Counted from the first letter of the stretch, positions 1-9,003 are shown. The stretch: DNA of 53,182 bases from an uncultured bacterium (GCA_937936675.1 CALDDL010000223.1:1-53182); one strand, 5' to 3'. Translations and numbers: made by a program. The notes: a model not told the origin generated them from the sequence alone.

Positions 1-1169
1 GTGAATACTCTATTAATTTCGTTTGCATCTGCTTTGATAATAGGGAGAGGTTCTTCAAAGTGAGTTATAAGCGTAACACCTTTTTTCTTTAATTCTAATT
101 CTAACATTTGTGAAACCGAAATAACTATCTCGTCTAATTTTATTTCTGTAATTTCTCTCTGTTTTGTTTTTAATTCCATTCTTGAGATATCGAGCAAGTC
201 ATTAACGAGGTCGGTTAGACTTTTCAGACGAATAACAGATCGTACTAGATAATCGCGCTGAGTATCATAGGGGATACTAATCGAATCGTCTAAGATAATA
301 TTTAAGAATCCTTGAACTGCTGCCATAGGAGTTTTTAATTCGTGGGCAACCATTGAAACGAATTGAGATTTTATCTGCTCAATTTTTTTAAATTCTGTGA
401 TGTTCTTAATTACTACAACAACGCCGGCAATAGACTTATCATTTTGAAGAATCGGAGTGCATGTGGATTCAACAAATAATGCATGATTAGATTTTAATTC
501 TAATTGAATACTATAAGTTTTTTGAAGCGATTGATCGGGGCTATAGATTTTTTTTATGATTTCAACAATAGGAGCTGGCAGATGTTTAAGAGCTGAATCC
601 CCTATTGACAGAGAATCGAGATCAAAATATTTCAAAGCGGCAGTATTAAAATAAACTAGCTCTCCAATTCTATTAATTACTAACACTCCGTCACTAATTG
701 CTTTAATGATAGTATTAAGACGTGATTTTTCCGAAGCGATTTCAATAAGGTTTTCTTCACGTTCTTTTTTTAGGAGTTCTGATTCTACGACTAATTGACG
801 CTGTCGGAATCCTTGTTCTACTTGGTAAATTAATTCATCGGGAGTGAAAGGTTTAGGAATATAGCCATAAGCGCCAAGACGTGTGGATTCTATTGCCGTT
901 TCGTAGCTTGCATAAGCAGTAGCTATAAAACAGATTGTATTCGGATGAACGGACTTGATTCGTTTAAGTACTTCAAGTCCATCTACATCCGGCATTTTAA
1001 GGTCGATTATTGCTAAGTCGTAATCGGAAGCAATTCCAAGACTAATACCCTGTTCACCATTTTCCGCTGTATCAACTAAAAAATTTTCATCTTCTAATAA
1101 TCTTTGCGTTCCAATTCTCAAGCCTTTTTCATCATCGACAACTAAAATTTTTCCTTTAGTTTCACTCAA
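1..1169 (-). CDS. Receiver-PAS-histidine kinase hybrid, C-terminus cut by window edge
   Basis: A signalling kinase with an N-terminal response-regulator receiver. Translating the minus strand gives the acidic pair near residues 12-13, a phospho-acceptor Asp near 56 (IIDLKMPDVDG) and the conserved Lys in IPKPF. A PAS-like domain follows at roughly residues 155-270, then a HisKA dimerisation helix with the motif VAHELKTPM, whose His is the autophosphorylation site. The ATPase domain lies outside the window. The reading frame is open to base 1. The best start is TTG at 1169-1167, five bases after the stop of the receiver gene; no ATG fits and no strong ribosome site is visible. It is the last gene of the hydrogenase operon seen here. 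Receiver-first kinases usually relay phosphate from another kinase, so it may lie downstream of the sensor at 1602-3578; that link is inference. Confidence 0.85.
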   Translation of the reverse strand, partial: MSETKGKILVVDDEKGLRIGTQRLLEDENFLVDTAENGEQGISLGIASDYDLAIIDLKMPDVDGLEVLKRIKSVHPNTICFIATAYASYETAIESTRLGAYGYIPKPFTPDELIYQVEQGFRQRQLVVESELLKKEREENLIEIASEKSRLNTIIKAISDGVLVINRIGELVYFNTAALKYFDLDSLSIGDSALKHLPAPIVEIIKKIYSPDQSLQKTYSIQLELKSNHALFVESTCTPILQNDKSIAGVVVVIKNITEFKKIEQIKSQFVSMVAHELKTPMAAVQGFLNIILDDSISIPYDTQRDYLVRSVIRLKSLTDLVNDLLDISRMELKTKQREITEIKLDEIVISVSQMLELELKKKGVTLITHFEEPLPIIKADANEINRVF

Positions 1170-1173
1170 TTTA

Positions 1174-1581
1174 TTAATTCGTCTTTGGTGTAAAATTTTC
1201 CAATTTCGTAATCAGTTCTTCTACGACAACCGGTTTATGTAAAATCCCATCACATTTTATCCACTCTTTTTCTTCATCGGTAGAAGCACTGAATTTAAAA
1301 CCAGTTTCATAGGTGGCAGAAGTAAGAATAAAAACTGGAATTTTTTTTCCATGTTCAGTTTTCTTAATTCGGTGAGTTAATACGAAGCCGGAATCCATCT
1401 GCTCCATAATTAAATCCACAATACAAGCGTCCGGTTTTTCTTTTTGGAATAAACTCCATCCTTCAGCTCCGGATTCACCAGTAACCACTTGAAAACCTTT
1501 GCTTTGAAGAATTAGCTTATTCTGTTCCAATAAATCGATATCATCATCCACAAGTAATATTTTTTTTACCAATAAATCCAT
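1174..1581 (-). CDS. Single-domain CheY-like receiver protein
   Basis: 135 residues that are nearly all one receiver domain: the acidic cluster at 12-14, the phospho-acceptor Asp56 (CIVDLIM) and the conserved Lys in the C-terminal HKPV motif. There is no DNA-binding or enzymatic output domain. A loop of about 15 extra residues before the last strand (around FKFSASTDEEKEW) is longer than in CheY. The ATG at 1581 has a GGAG ribosome site nine bases upstream. It lies between a sensory hydrogenase-kinase and a receiver-PAS-kinase, so it probably carries phosphate between them (inference). The receiver fold is certain; the partners are not. Confidence 0.85.
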   Translation of the reverse strand: MDLLVKKILLVDDDIDLLEQNKLILQSKGFQVVTGESGAEGWSLFQKEKPDACIVDLIMEQMDSGFVLTHRIKKTEHGKKIPVFILTSATYETGFKFSASTDEEKEWIKCDGILHKPVVVEELITKLENFTPKTN

Positions 1582-1601
1582 TATTTTTCTCCAAATTCTA
1601 T

Positions 1602-3578
1602 TTATTTTTTAATTATTTTTTTTGGCAATTTGATTTTGAAATCACTTCCTTTACCTAAAATTGTCTTTACAGTAATATCACCTTTATGCATTTTTACGAT
1701 TCCATAAGTAATTGCTAATCCTAATCCGGTACCTTTACCCATTTTTTTTGTAGTAAAAAACGGTGTAAAAAGTTTATTTATATTTTCTTCCGGAATACCT
1801 ATTCCTGTATCGATAATATTAGTAATTATGTATTCTTCATCTTGATCGATATTAATTGTAATATTTTTAATAGAGCTTGCCTCTAAGGCTTCTACGGAAT
1901 TATTAAGCACATTAAGAAAAACTTGTTTAAGTTGATCTGAATCCCCTTCAATCACCTCACCTTCGGTATTATCATGCAAATTTATAATAATATTAGAATT
2001 ATCCGGGTTAATTTTAATAGCCGACACTATGTTCGTAATTAAATCATTCAATTTAATTATAGATAACTTAATTTTACCTTGACGTGCGAAATTGAGAAGA
2101 TTAGCTACGATATTTTTACAGCGTGAAGCTTCTTCGAGAATTAATTGAAGATCATCGCTATTTTGGTCGGAACAATTATTTTTTTCCATTTTACGTTTCA
2201 TCATGGAAGCGTAGAGCATGATAGTACCGAGAGGATTATTAATCTCGTGAGCTACTCCGGCAGCTAGTTGACCAATAGAAGCCAATTTTTCAGCACTTTG
2301 CAATTGCTCTTGAGTTTCTTTTAATTCTCTATTTGCAACTTCTAGTTTTTCAATTAAATAAGGAAGGCACATATCTTCTTCGGCCAATCCCTTAGCAATT
2401 GCAATTGCATATTCTCTACATGTAGGATATCCGCAAGAGCCGCAATTCAGTTCGTCAGTAACTAAATATTTTTCGGTTTGAGCAAGAATTCTTTTAATTT
2501 CCTCTTCTGAAGGCATCTGCCTTCTTTGATTTTTATTTTCAAATTTTCTGGTAAGAATTAAATTTCTGCTATTATAAATTTCGCTTTTCCAAACCGCTTT
2601 ATCGATATTATTAATATTCTGATTTATATAATCGACAACTTTAATCTTTCGTGAATAATTATCAAGATCACTTCCTGCAGCAGGTCCGTTAATACATCCT
2701 TCGCAGAATAATATATCTACAAATTTTGCATTAACCTTATTATTACTAATTTCCTGAATAACCTTCTTAACGTTCTTTTTTCCTTCGACAACAAGAATAT
2801 CATTTTGAAGAATATCATTTGATAGTTCTGAAGTTTTTAATAATCCACCGGTTAAAGGATAAGTTTTCCCCATATTTGCATAAGGAGGATCGAACGGAAT
2901 TTTTTCACACTTATTCAAGTCAATGCGTAATTCTTTAAATACTTCCTGCAATTCAACAAATGTAAGAACAGCATCAATAGCACCATCGACTTCGGAGTCT
3001 TGATATTCACTCTTTTTTGCTATACAAGGACCTATAAAGACGATATTATAATTTTCACCTAATTTTTGTTTTAGATATCTTCCCATTGCAATCATGGGAG
3101 AGACGATAGTAGCAATATTAGGAATAAGATCGACATAGTATTTTTCTATCCAATTAGTAACAGCCGGACAAGGAGAACTAATAATAGTTTTATCTTTATT
3201 CTCTTCAATAAATTTGGGATAAATTTGGCTAATCAGATCGGCGCCAAAGGAAGTTTCGAATACATGAGAGAATCCGATTTCTTTTAATCCTCCAACGAGA
3301 TTATCATAGTTATCAGGGAAAGAAACAGGAAAGGAAGGAGCAATCATAACTGCCGCCTTCCCGCCTGATAATAACTGTTTCAAAACTAATTCTTTATCAT
3401 CCACTACTTTCTTAGCATTTTGTGAGCATACGGTAACGCAATGTCCACATACGATACAACGTTCTTCGATTACCACTGCTTGACCATTAATTACTTTAAT
3501 AGCTTGAGCGGGACATTCTCTGATGCATGAATAACATCTTCGGCATCTTTGCAATATCGTGGTTACAATACCGGTCAT
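1602..3578 (-). CDS. Sensory [FeFe]-hydrogenase-like protein fused to a histidine kinase (HydS type)
   Basis: 658 residues that join an iron-sulfur/H-cluster sensor to a kinase. Two [4Fe-4S] motifs come first (Cys12/15/18/22 and Cys41/44/47/51). The hydrogenase core follows: L1 SSPCP (Cys137), L2 PCIAKKSE (Cys185) and L3 CEGC (Cys292, Cys295). A further FeS domain has Cys379/382/387/404. A coiled-coil linker leads to HisKA (GVAHEINNPL, His444) and an HATPase domain with DTGIGIPEE and GKGTGLGLAI. The L1 cysteine that donates protons in catalytic enzymes is Pro here, as expected of a sensor rather than a fast enzyme. The start overlaps the hydA stop as TAATG, so translation is probably coupled. 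The likely role is to sense H2 or redox state and phosphorylate neighbouring receivers; this fits HydDB group C enzymes, but the ligand is inferred. Confidence 0.9.
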   Translation of the reverse strand: MTGIVTTILQRCRRCYSCIRECPAQAIKVINGQAVVIEERCIVCGHCVTVCSQNAKKVVDDKELVLKQLLSGGKAAVMIAPSFPVSFPDNYDNLVGGLKEIGFSHVFETSFGADLISQIYPKFIEENKDKTIISSPCPAVTNWIEKYYVDLIPNIATIVSPMIAMGRYLKQKLGENYNIVFIGPCIAKKSEYQDSEVDGAIDAVLTFVELQEVFKELRIDLNKCEKIPFDPPYANMGKTYPLTGGLLKTSELSNDILQNDILVVEGKKNVKKVIQEISNNKVNAKFVDILFCEGCINGPAAGSDLDNYSRKIKVVDYINQNINNIDKAVWKSEIYNSRNLILTRKFENKNQRRQMPSEEEIKRILAQTEKYLVTDELNCGSCGYPTCREYAIAIAKGLAEEDMCLPYLIEKLEVANRELKETQEQLQSAEKLASIGQLAAGVAHEINNPLGTIMLYASMMKRKMEKNNCSDQNSDDLQLILEEASRCKNIVANLLNFARQGKIKLSIIKLNDLITNIVSAIKINPDNSNIIINLHDNTEGEVIEGDSDQLKQVFLNVLNNSVEALEASSIKNITINIDQDEEYIITNIIDTGIGIPEENINKLFTPFFTTKKMGKGTGLGLAITYGIVKMHKGDITVKTILGKGSDFKIKLPKKIIKK

Positions 3579-5305
3579 TAGTTATTCAGAATCTTTTTTC
3601 TATCGACATAAGATGTATGAAGAATATCATGAGCTACATGTGAATTTGGTTCGATTAAAAACTCTTTATATAATTTCTGAACCGATTCATTTTCATGTGA
3701 ACGTCTGTTCTTCATTTTAGAATCAATTTCATAAAGAGCTTGAACGCGTTTTTTAACTTTTTCAGGTTTTTGATGAATAGGTTGTCCGCCGCCATTAATA
3801 CAGCCACCGGGGCATGCCATCACTTCTACAAAATGATATTTTGAAGTACCATTTTTTATCTCATCAAGAACGGGACCTACGTTTCCGATACCATTAACAA
3901 CAGCCACTCTAACTTCGAGACCATTAATATTAATAGTAGAGGCTTTTAATCCGTCATTACCTCTTACATCTTCAAGAGCGAGATTATCAAGCTCAGTTCC
4001 GGTTAATTTGAAAAATGCTGTTCTAAGAGCAGCTTCCATTACACCGCCAGAGGTACCGAATATTGCAGCGGCACCGGTAGAATCTCCGAGAGGATTATCA
4101 AATTTATCTTCAGGAAGATCATTAAAATCAATACCGGCGGCTTTGAATAATCTCACCAATTCTCTAGTTGTAAGAACAGCGTCAACGTCCTGCAACTTAT
4201 CTTGAGAAAGTTCGGCTCTTCCCGATTCAAATTTCTTAACTGTGCAAGGCATAATAGAGACAACATAAATCTCTTCCGGTTTCAAGCCCATTTTTTTTGC
4301 ATAATAAGATTTTAATACAGCACCTTCCATCTCGTGAGGAGATTTACAGGTAGAAACGTGAGGGAGTAATTCGGGGCTATTTTGTTCAATATATTTTACC
4401 CAACCCGGGCAGCAGCTTGTAAACATGGGCAGAGTGCCGTTATTACTAACTCTATGAATTAATTCAGTTGCTTCTTCCATAATTGTAAGATCGGCTGCGA
4501 AGTTTGTATCAAATACCCTGTCGAATCCAAGTCGTTTCAATCCGGTTACTAGTTGTCCTGTAGCATTAGTACCTAGAGGAAGATTATATTCCTCTCCGAT
4601 AGAAGCTCTAACAGCAGGAGCCACTTGAACAACGGTAAATTTATTTTTATCGGTAATAGCATTCATTACTTCTTTTGAGCTGCTTTTTTCTCTAAGTGCT
4701 GCGGTTGGGCATACAAGAATACATTGTCCGCAGAGGATACAATCGCTTACGTTTAAACCGATATTATAGGGAGTGGTAACAGAGCTATAAAAACCTCTAT
4801 TAGTAAAATCGATAGCTCCGATTTTTTGGATTTCTCCGCATGTTCTTACGCATCTTCCGCAAAGGATACATTTAGCAGGGTCTCTTTCCATAGAGGCGCT
4901 TGAGATATCAATAGCGTGATCTTTTTTCTCACCGCAATATCTATGTTCTCTTACGTTATATGTTTCCGATAAATCTTGTAATTCGCAATTTTTATTGCGG
5001 ACACAGACCAAACAATCTTGCGGATGATTTTCGATTAATAGTTCTACGATTGTTTTTCTAGCAATTCGTACTCGTGGAGTATTAGTTTGAACTTTCATCC
5101 CTTCGATAACCGGATAAGCGCAAGAAGGAGTTAAACCGCGCATTCCATCGACTTCTACAACGCAAATTCTACATGCACCGGTAGGGAACAAATCTTTCAT
5201 GTGGCATAAAGTAGGGATATTAATACCGACCGATTTGGCGGCATCAAGAATCGTCATTCCCTCTTCTGCTTTTACTTTTATATTATTTATCGTTAATTCT
5301 AACAT
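3578..5305 (-). CDS. hydA: [FeFe] hydrogenase catalytic subunit, NAD(P)/ferredoxin-linked trimeric type
   Basis: Reversible H2 production and uptake in the cytoplasm as the catalytic subunit of a HydABC complex. In order it has a plant-type [2Fe-2S] domain (Cys34/45/48/62), the His-Cys cluster motif (His94, Cys98/101/107), two [4Fe-4S] motifs (Cys146/149/152/156 and Cys189/192/195/199) and all three H-cluster motifs: TSCCPGW (Cys298/299), MPCTVKKFE (Cys354) and MACPGGC (Cys498/502). A small-subunit-like C-terminal tail follows. All catalytic residues are present. I start at the ATG at 5305 (575 residues), which has GGAG nine bases upstream; an upstream in-frame ATG at 5350 would overlap hydB and adds nothing conserved. 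With hydB and hydC it matches HydDB group A3, often electron-bifurcating. The maturases HydEFG are not in the window. Confidence 0.96.
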   Translation of the reverse strand: MLELTINNIKVKAEEGMTILDAAKSVGINIPTLCHMKDLFPTGACRICVVEVDGMRGLTPSCAYPVIEGMKVQTNTPRVRIARKTIVELLIENHPQDCLVCVRNKNCELQDLSETYNVREHRYCGEKKDHAIDISSASMERDPAKCILCGRCVRTCGEIQKIGAIDFTNRGFYSSVTTPYNIGLNVSDCILCGQCILVCPTAALREKSSSKEVMNAITDKNKFTVVQVAPAVRASIGEEYNLPLGTNATGQLVTGLKRLGFDRVFDTNFAADLTIMEEATELIHRVSNNGTLPMFTSCCPGWVKYIEQNSPELLPHVSTCKSPHEMEGAVLKSYYAKKMGLKPEEIYVVSIMPCTVKKFESGRAELSQDKLQDVDAVLTTRELVRLFKAAGIDFNDLPEDKFDNPLGDSTGAAAIFGTSGGVMEAALRTAFFKLTGTELDNLALEDVRGNDGLKASTININGLEVRVAVVNGIGNVGPVLDEIKNGTSKYHFVEVMACPGGCINGGGQPIHQKPEKVKKRVQALYEIDSKMKNRRSHENESVQKLYKEFLIEPNSHVAHDILHTSYVDRKKILNN

Positions 5306-5327
5306 TTTTTCTATCTCCGGTTTCAAA

Positions 5328-7313
5328 TTAATTAACTGTAATAGCTTCAAATCGGCAAGTTTCTACGCACATACCGCATTTGATACATTTTTCTTGAACA
5401 ATATAATGAGGCATCTTTTTATCGCCTACAATTGCTTCGACCGAGCATTTCTTAGCACATAGTCCGCATCCTGAACAAATATCATTATCAATCGAATAGG
5501 TTAAAAGTTCTTTACAAACACCTGCATTACAATGTCTTTCATAAAGATGTTCTTCATATTCTTCTCTAAAATATCTTAGACCTGAAAGAATCGGATTAGG
5601 AGCAGTCTGACCTAAGCCGCAAAGAGATGTATCTTTAATAACATCAGCTAATCTTTGCATATGCATAATGCCTTTGAATCTTTGAAGTTGTTCAAGTTTA
5701 TTTGATTTTTCTGAATAAGCAGTAGGTATTCTTTCAATAATTTCCAATAAACGTTTAGTTCCCTCACGGCATGGAACGCATTTACCGCATGATTCATCTT
5801 TAATAAAATTAAGGAAATACTTAGCAACATCGACCATACAAGTATCTTCATCCATAATTACGAATCCACCCGAACCCATCATAGCGCCAACGCTTTTCAA
5901 AGATTCATAATCGATTTCAGTATCCATCACCGAATCGGGCAAACAACCGCCCGAAGGACCGCCGATTTGGACTGCTTTAAAATTTTTGCCATTTGGAATA
6001 CCGCCGGCGATATCGAATACAACCTCTCTTAAAGTAATACCCATAGGGACTTCAACAAGACCGCTATATTTAACATTTCCGCTAAGTGCGAATACTTTTG
6101 TACCTTTACTTGATTTAGTGCCTATTGCATTTAACCAGTTTGAACCTCTATTAATAATAGAAGTAACATTTGCAAAAGTTTCAACGTTATTAATTACAGT
6201 AGGTTTATTAAATAAACCTGAAATCGATGGATAAGGAGGACGTGGTTTAGGCATACCTCTTTTGCCTTCAATGGATGCAATTAGAGCGGTTTCTTCGCCG
6301 CATACAAAAGCTCCGGCACCTTTTTTAATTTTCAGTTCAAACGAGAAATCAGTTCCGAGAATATTATTTCCGAGGAGACCGTATTCTTTACATTTAGCAA
6401 TAGCATTTAAAATTCTTTCGATAGCGAGAGGATATTCGGCACGGCAATAAACATAACCAGAAGAAGCACCGATAGCATAAGCAGCTATCATAATACCTTC
6501 AACCATTTTATAGGGGTCGCTTTCTAAAACCGAACGATCCATAAATGCTCCTGGATCACCTTCATCTGCATTGCAAATAATATATTTTTTATCATTCTTT
6601 TGTTTAAGGGCAATTTCCCATTTAACACCGGTGGAGAAACCTCCGCCGCCTCTTCCTCTAAGACCGCTATCTTTAATTTCTTTTACAACGGTTTCCGGAG
6701 TCATTATTCTTAGAGCTTTATCTAATGCTTTGAAACCGCCATTAGCTATATATTCATCAATAGAATCGGGATTGATAATACCACATTTTTCTAATACAAT
6801 TTTATGTTGTCGTTTGAAGAAAGGAACTTGATCTATACTAATATGAGCTTCATCTCCCTGACCATGAATACCAAGGAATTTTCTGTCAAATATTTTCTTA
6901 TCAATTATAGCTGTTTTAATTAATTCAGGAACGTCTTTAGGAGTAACTTCACAATAAGCGACTCTCTTTTCGAATGGTAATTTAATATCGACAATCACTT
7001 CTCTTGCGCAAAAGCCGATACATCCGGTTGGGACAATTCTTGCTTCGATATTAAGTTTTTTTAATTCTTCTTCAATTGCGGTTTTTACTTTTTCAGCACC
7101 GGAAGCCAGACCACATGTACCCATTCCAATAAAAATAACAGGGATGTCATGTTTATGATAAAGTAATTCTTTATTGAGATTTTGGAATTTTTCTTTGCAT
7201 TCATTATTCTGATGGCAAAGTGGACCTTCGGTGCAACAGAGTACAAATTGTTCGCACGGATTTTCACTTGAATGCCAGCATTCATTACAGCAGGTTTCTA
7301 TAAAATTTTTCAT
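5328..7313 (-). CDS. hydB: HydB: NADH/FMN-binding subunit of trimeric [FeFe] hydrogenase (NuoF-like)
   Basis: 661 residues. It exchanges electrons between NAD(H), through FMN, and the hydrogenase iron-sulfur chain. From the N-terminus there is an unusual segment with eight Cys in the first 39 residues, then a thioredoxin-like [2Fe-2S] domain. Next is the NuoF core, with a GRGGGGFSTG nucleotide loop, GAGAFVCGEETAL, an SLBB region and the [4Fe-4S] motif ESCGKCVPC with a later Cys in SLCGLG. Two C-terminal ferredoxin clusters follow (CSGCGLCAKKC and CIKCGMCVETC). The [2Fe-2S] domain keeps three obvious Cys; the first Cys of the usual C-x4-C pair is Ile (IGMGTC). The start overlaps the hydC stop by four bases (ATGA). 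The C-terminal two-cluster domain is typical of HydB of bifurcating enzymes. Confidence 0.96.
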   Translation of the reverse strand: MKNFIETCCNECWHSSENPCEQFVLCCTEGPLCHQNNECKEKFQNLNKELLYHKHDIPVIFIGMGTCGLASGAEKVKTAIEEELKKLNIEARIVPTGCIGFCAREVIVDIKLPFEKRVAYCEVTPKDVPELIKTAIIDKKIFDRKFLGIHGQGDEAHISIDQVPFFKRQHKIVLEKCGIINPDSIDEYIANGGFKALDKALRIMTPETVVKEIKDSGLRGRGGGGFSTGVKWEIALKQKNDKKYIICNADEGDPGAFMDRSVLESDPYKMVEGIMIAAYAIGASSGYVYCRAEYPLAIERILNAIAKCKEYGLLGNNILGTDFSFELKIKKGAGAFVCGEETALIASIEGKRGMPKPRPPYPSISGLFNKPTVINNVETFANVTSIINRGSNWLNAIGTKSSKGTKVFALSGNVKYSGLVEVPMGITLREVVFDIAGGIPNGKNFKAVQIGGPSGGCLPDSVMDTEIDYESLKSVGAMMGSGGFVIMDEDTCMVDVAKYFLNFIKDESCGKCVPCREGTKRLLEIIERIPTAYSEKSNKLEQLQRFKGIMHMQRLADVIKDTSLCGLGQTAPNPILSGLRYFREEYEEHLYERHCNAGVCKELLTYSIDNDICSGCGLCAKKCSVEAIVGDKKMPHYIVQEKCIKCGMCVETCRFEAITVN

Positions 7314-7801
7314 TCTACACTCACGGATTGTTCTGACTTCGATTTTAATGCTTCTTCCTGGCGATATTTTTTTAGAATTTTAGGAATTTCTTTAACTGTA
7401 ACTCTGCCGAAGTATTCTTGATTAATATTTACTACAGGAGCAATGCTACAAGCACCGATGCAAGCTACGGTTTCAAGAGTAAACAATTTATCTCTCGTAG
7501 TATCACCGGCTTTAACACCTAATTCCATTTCAAGAGCCATTAAAATATTAGCAGAATTTTTTACGTGGCATGCAGTACCTCTGCAAACTCTGATAACATT
7601 CTTACCTAATGGTTTTAATCTGAATTGGTTATAAAAAGTAGCTACTCCATAAATTCCGCTTAGAGGGACTTTTATAAATTCTGAAATATCTTTTAATGCT
7701 TCTTGAGGCAAATAGCCATAAATTTCTTGAACGTCCTGTAAAAGAGCAATAAGACTACTTCTATCTCCCGGCACGTACTTTTCAAAAATATAATTGTGCA
7801 T
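7310..7801 (-). CDS. hydC: HydC: NuoE-like [2Fe-2S] subunit of trimeric [FeFe] hydrogenase
   Basis: 163 residues, the normal size for NuoE/HydC. It carries a helical N-terminal domain and a thioredoxin-like [2Fe-2S] fold with CRGTAC and CIGACS, the C-x4-C and C-x3-C ligand pairs. It passes electrons alongside HydB in the NAD-linked hydrogenase. It is the first gene of the hydrogenase operon, since the next gene upstream is divergent across about 200 bases, so the operon promoter should lie in 7802-8004. The four-base ATGA overlap with hydB supports coupled translation. NuoE of complex I is the only close alternative, but no other nuo genes are here and hydA follows. Confidence 0.95.
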   Translation of the reverse strand: MHNYIFEKYVPGDRSSLIALLQDVQEIYGYLPQEALKDISEFIKVPLSGIYGVATFYNQFRLKPLGKNVIRVCRGTACHVKNSANILMALEMELGVKAGDTTRDKLFTLETVACIGACSIAPVVNINQEYFGRVTVKEIPKILKKYRQEEALKSKSEQSVSVE

Positions 7802-8004
7802 CTTTTTCTCTCATTTAAATTGATTTTATTCTTTTTATAATCATATTGTATGCCAATGTCCTAATTAGATTTTGGTCTATTTTCGATGTTTTTAAAGAGT
7901 TTTATGAAATTTTTCGGTTATTTAAGCGAAATATTCCTAATTGTGAGAAAGAATTATATTATTTGCTAATCTTTAATTAAGTTTGAGCAAAGGAATTTAG
8001 AAAA
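7802..8004. other. Divergent intergenic region between hydC and the CDF exporter
   Basis: 203 AT-rich bases that must carry the hydrogenase operon promoter (minus strand) and that of the metal exporter (plus strand). I see no gene, tRNA or strong hairpin. The clearest promoter-like words are TTGGCA on the minus strand near 7855 and TTGTGA on the plus strand at 7940-7945, but neither has a convincing partner at the right distance. TTGTGA resembles half of a Rex (NADH-sensing repressor) site, and the matching half is missing. Regulation therefore cannot be assigned from sequence. Confidence 0.4.
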
Positions 8005-9003
8005 ATGAAACTCGTGCAAGATAACTTACCGGAGAAGAAAAAAGCTGCATACATTTCCCTTTTTATAGGGATTGGGATGTTTGTATTTAAAATGACGGCA
8101 TTTCTAATCACAGGTTCAAATGCAATATTTTCTGATGCTGCTGAATCGGTTGTCCATGTAATGGCAACTTCGATGGCATTATATAGCATTTATCTTAGTG
8201 CTCAGCCAGCCGATGAATCTCATTTATACGGACATGGGAAAATCGAATATCTCTCTGCCGGAGTAGAAGGTTTTCTTATTCTTACTGCTGCTATTACTAT
8301 TATATATTTTTCTGTCCTTAGTCTCATTGATGGTGTTAAGATAGAGAAAATCGATATTGGTACATATATTATCGCCGGTGCAGGTATTATAAATCTATTC
8401 TTAGGATATTACTTAATCGCTAAAGGGAAAAAGACTAAATCATTAATACTAACAGCAGATGGAAAGCATGTATTAACAGATTCGTTTACGAGTATCGGAG
8501 TTGTAGTCGGTTTAGTGGCTGTTATGTTTACAGGTTATCAAATTATAGATCCTATTTTTGCTATAATTGTTGCGCTTAATATTCTTTATACCGGATATAA
8601 ATTGGTTAGAGAATCTATAGGTGGAATAATGAACGAAACAGATCCGGAGACATTACAAATAATCTTAGACACATTAAACAAAATTAAAAAAGATTACTGG
8701 ATGGATATACATCATCTTAGATTTTGGAAATCTGCGGAAACATTATTTTTAGATTTTCATTTAATACTTCCCTACTATTTTTCTATAAAACAATCTCATT
8801 TAGAGGAAGAGTTTATCGAGGCTGAATTTAAGAAGTTATTCCCAAATTTCAGTGTTAGAATTCACATGGATTATTGCAAACCGGAAGTCTGTAAATATTG
8901 TAATGTCGATAATTGCGTCTATCGAACTGAAGAGAAATCGATTGATTTTGCTTGGGACGCAAAAAAACTTATTGGAGATCCTGTATATAAGGTTTTAGAC
9001 TAA
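8005..9003 (+). CDS. Cation diffusion facilitator (CDF) family metal transporter
   Basis: 332 residues. It is an inner-membrane exporter of divalent metals such as Zn, Fe, Mn or Co in exchange for protons. About six hydrophobic helices fill residues 15-205. Family motifs are visible: SDAAESVVH in helix 2, YGHGKIEYLSAG after helix 3 and HVLTDSF in helix 5, whose His and Asp belong to the transport site. A cytoplasmic domain with alpha-beta character follows. The C-terminus adds Cys291, Cys296, Cys299 and Cys304 in a C-x4-C-x2-C-x4-C pattern, a possible metal-sensing site. It is transcribed away from the hydrogenase genes and overlaps the purE 3' end tail to tail by nine bases. The metal cannot be told from sequence. 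Confidence 0.92.
   Translation: MKLVQDNLPEKKKAAYISLFIGIGMFVFKMTAFLITGSNAIFSDAAESVVHVMATSMALYSIYLSAQPADESHLYGHGKIEYLSAGVEGFLILTAAITIIYFSVLSLIDGVKIEKIDIGTYIIAGAGIINLFLGYYLIAKGKKTKSLILTADGKHVLTDSFTSIGVVVGLVAVMFTGYQIIDPIFAIIVALNILYTGYKLVRESIGGIMNETDPETLQIILDTLNKIKKDYWMDIHHLRFWKSAETLFLDFHLILPYYFSIKQSHLEEEFIEAEFKKLFPNFSVRIHMDYCKPEVCKYCNVDNCVYRTEEKSIDFAWDAKKLIGDPVYKVLD

Noticed and set aside
5305..5350. Longer N-terminus for hydA starting at 5350
   Set aside because: It overlaps hydB, lacks a ribosome site and adds no conserved residues; ATG at 5305 has GGAG at the right distance.
4008..6831. Several plus-strand open frames opposite hydA and hydB
   Set aside because: They are shadows of strongly conserved minus-strand genes and have no family motifs or ribosome sites.
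7940..7945. TTGTGA as a Rex repressor site ahead of the hydrogenase genes
   Set aside because: Only one half is present; the palindromic partner is missing.
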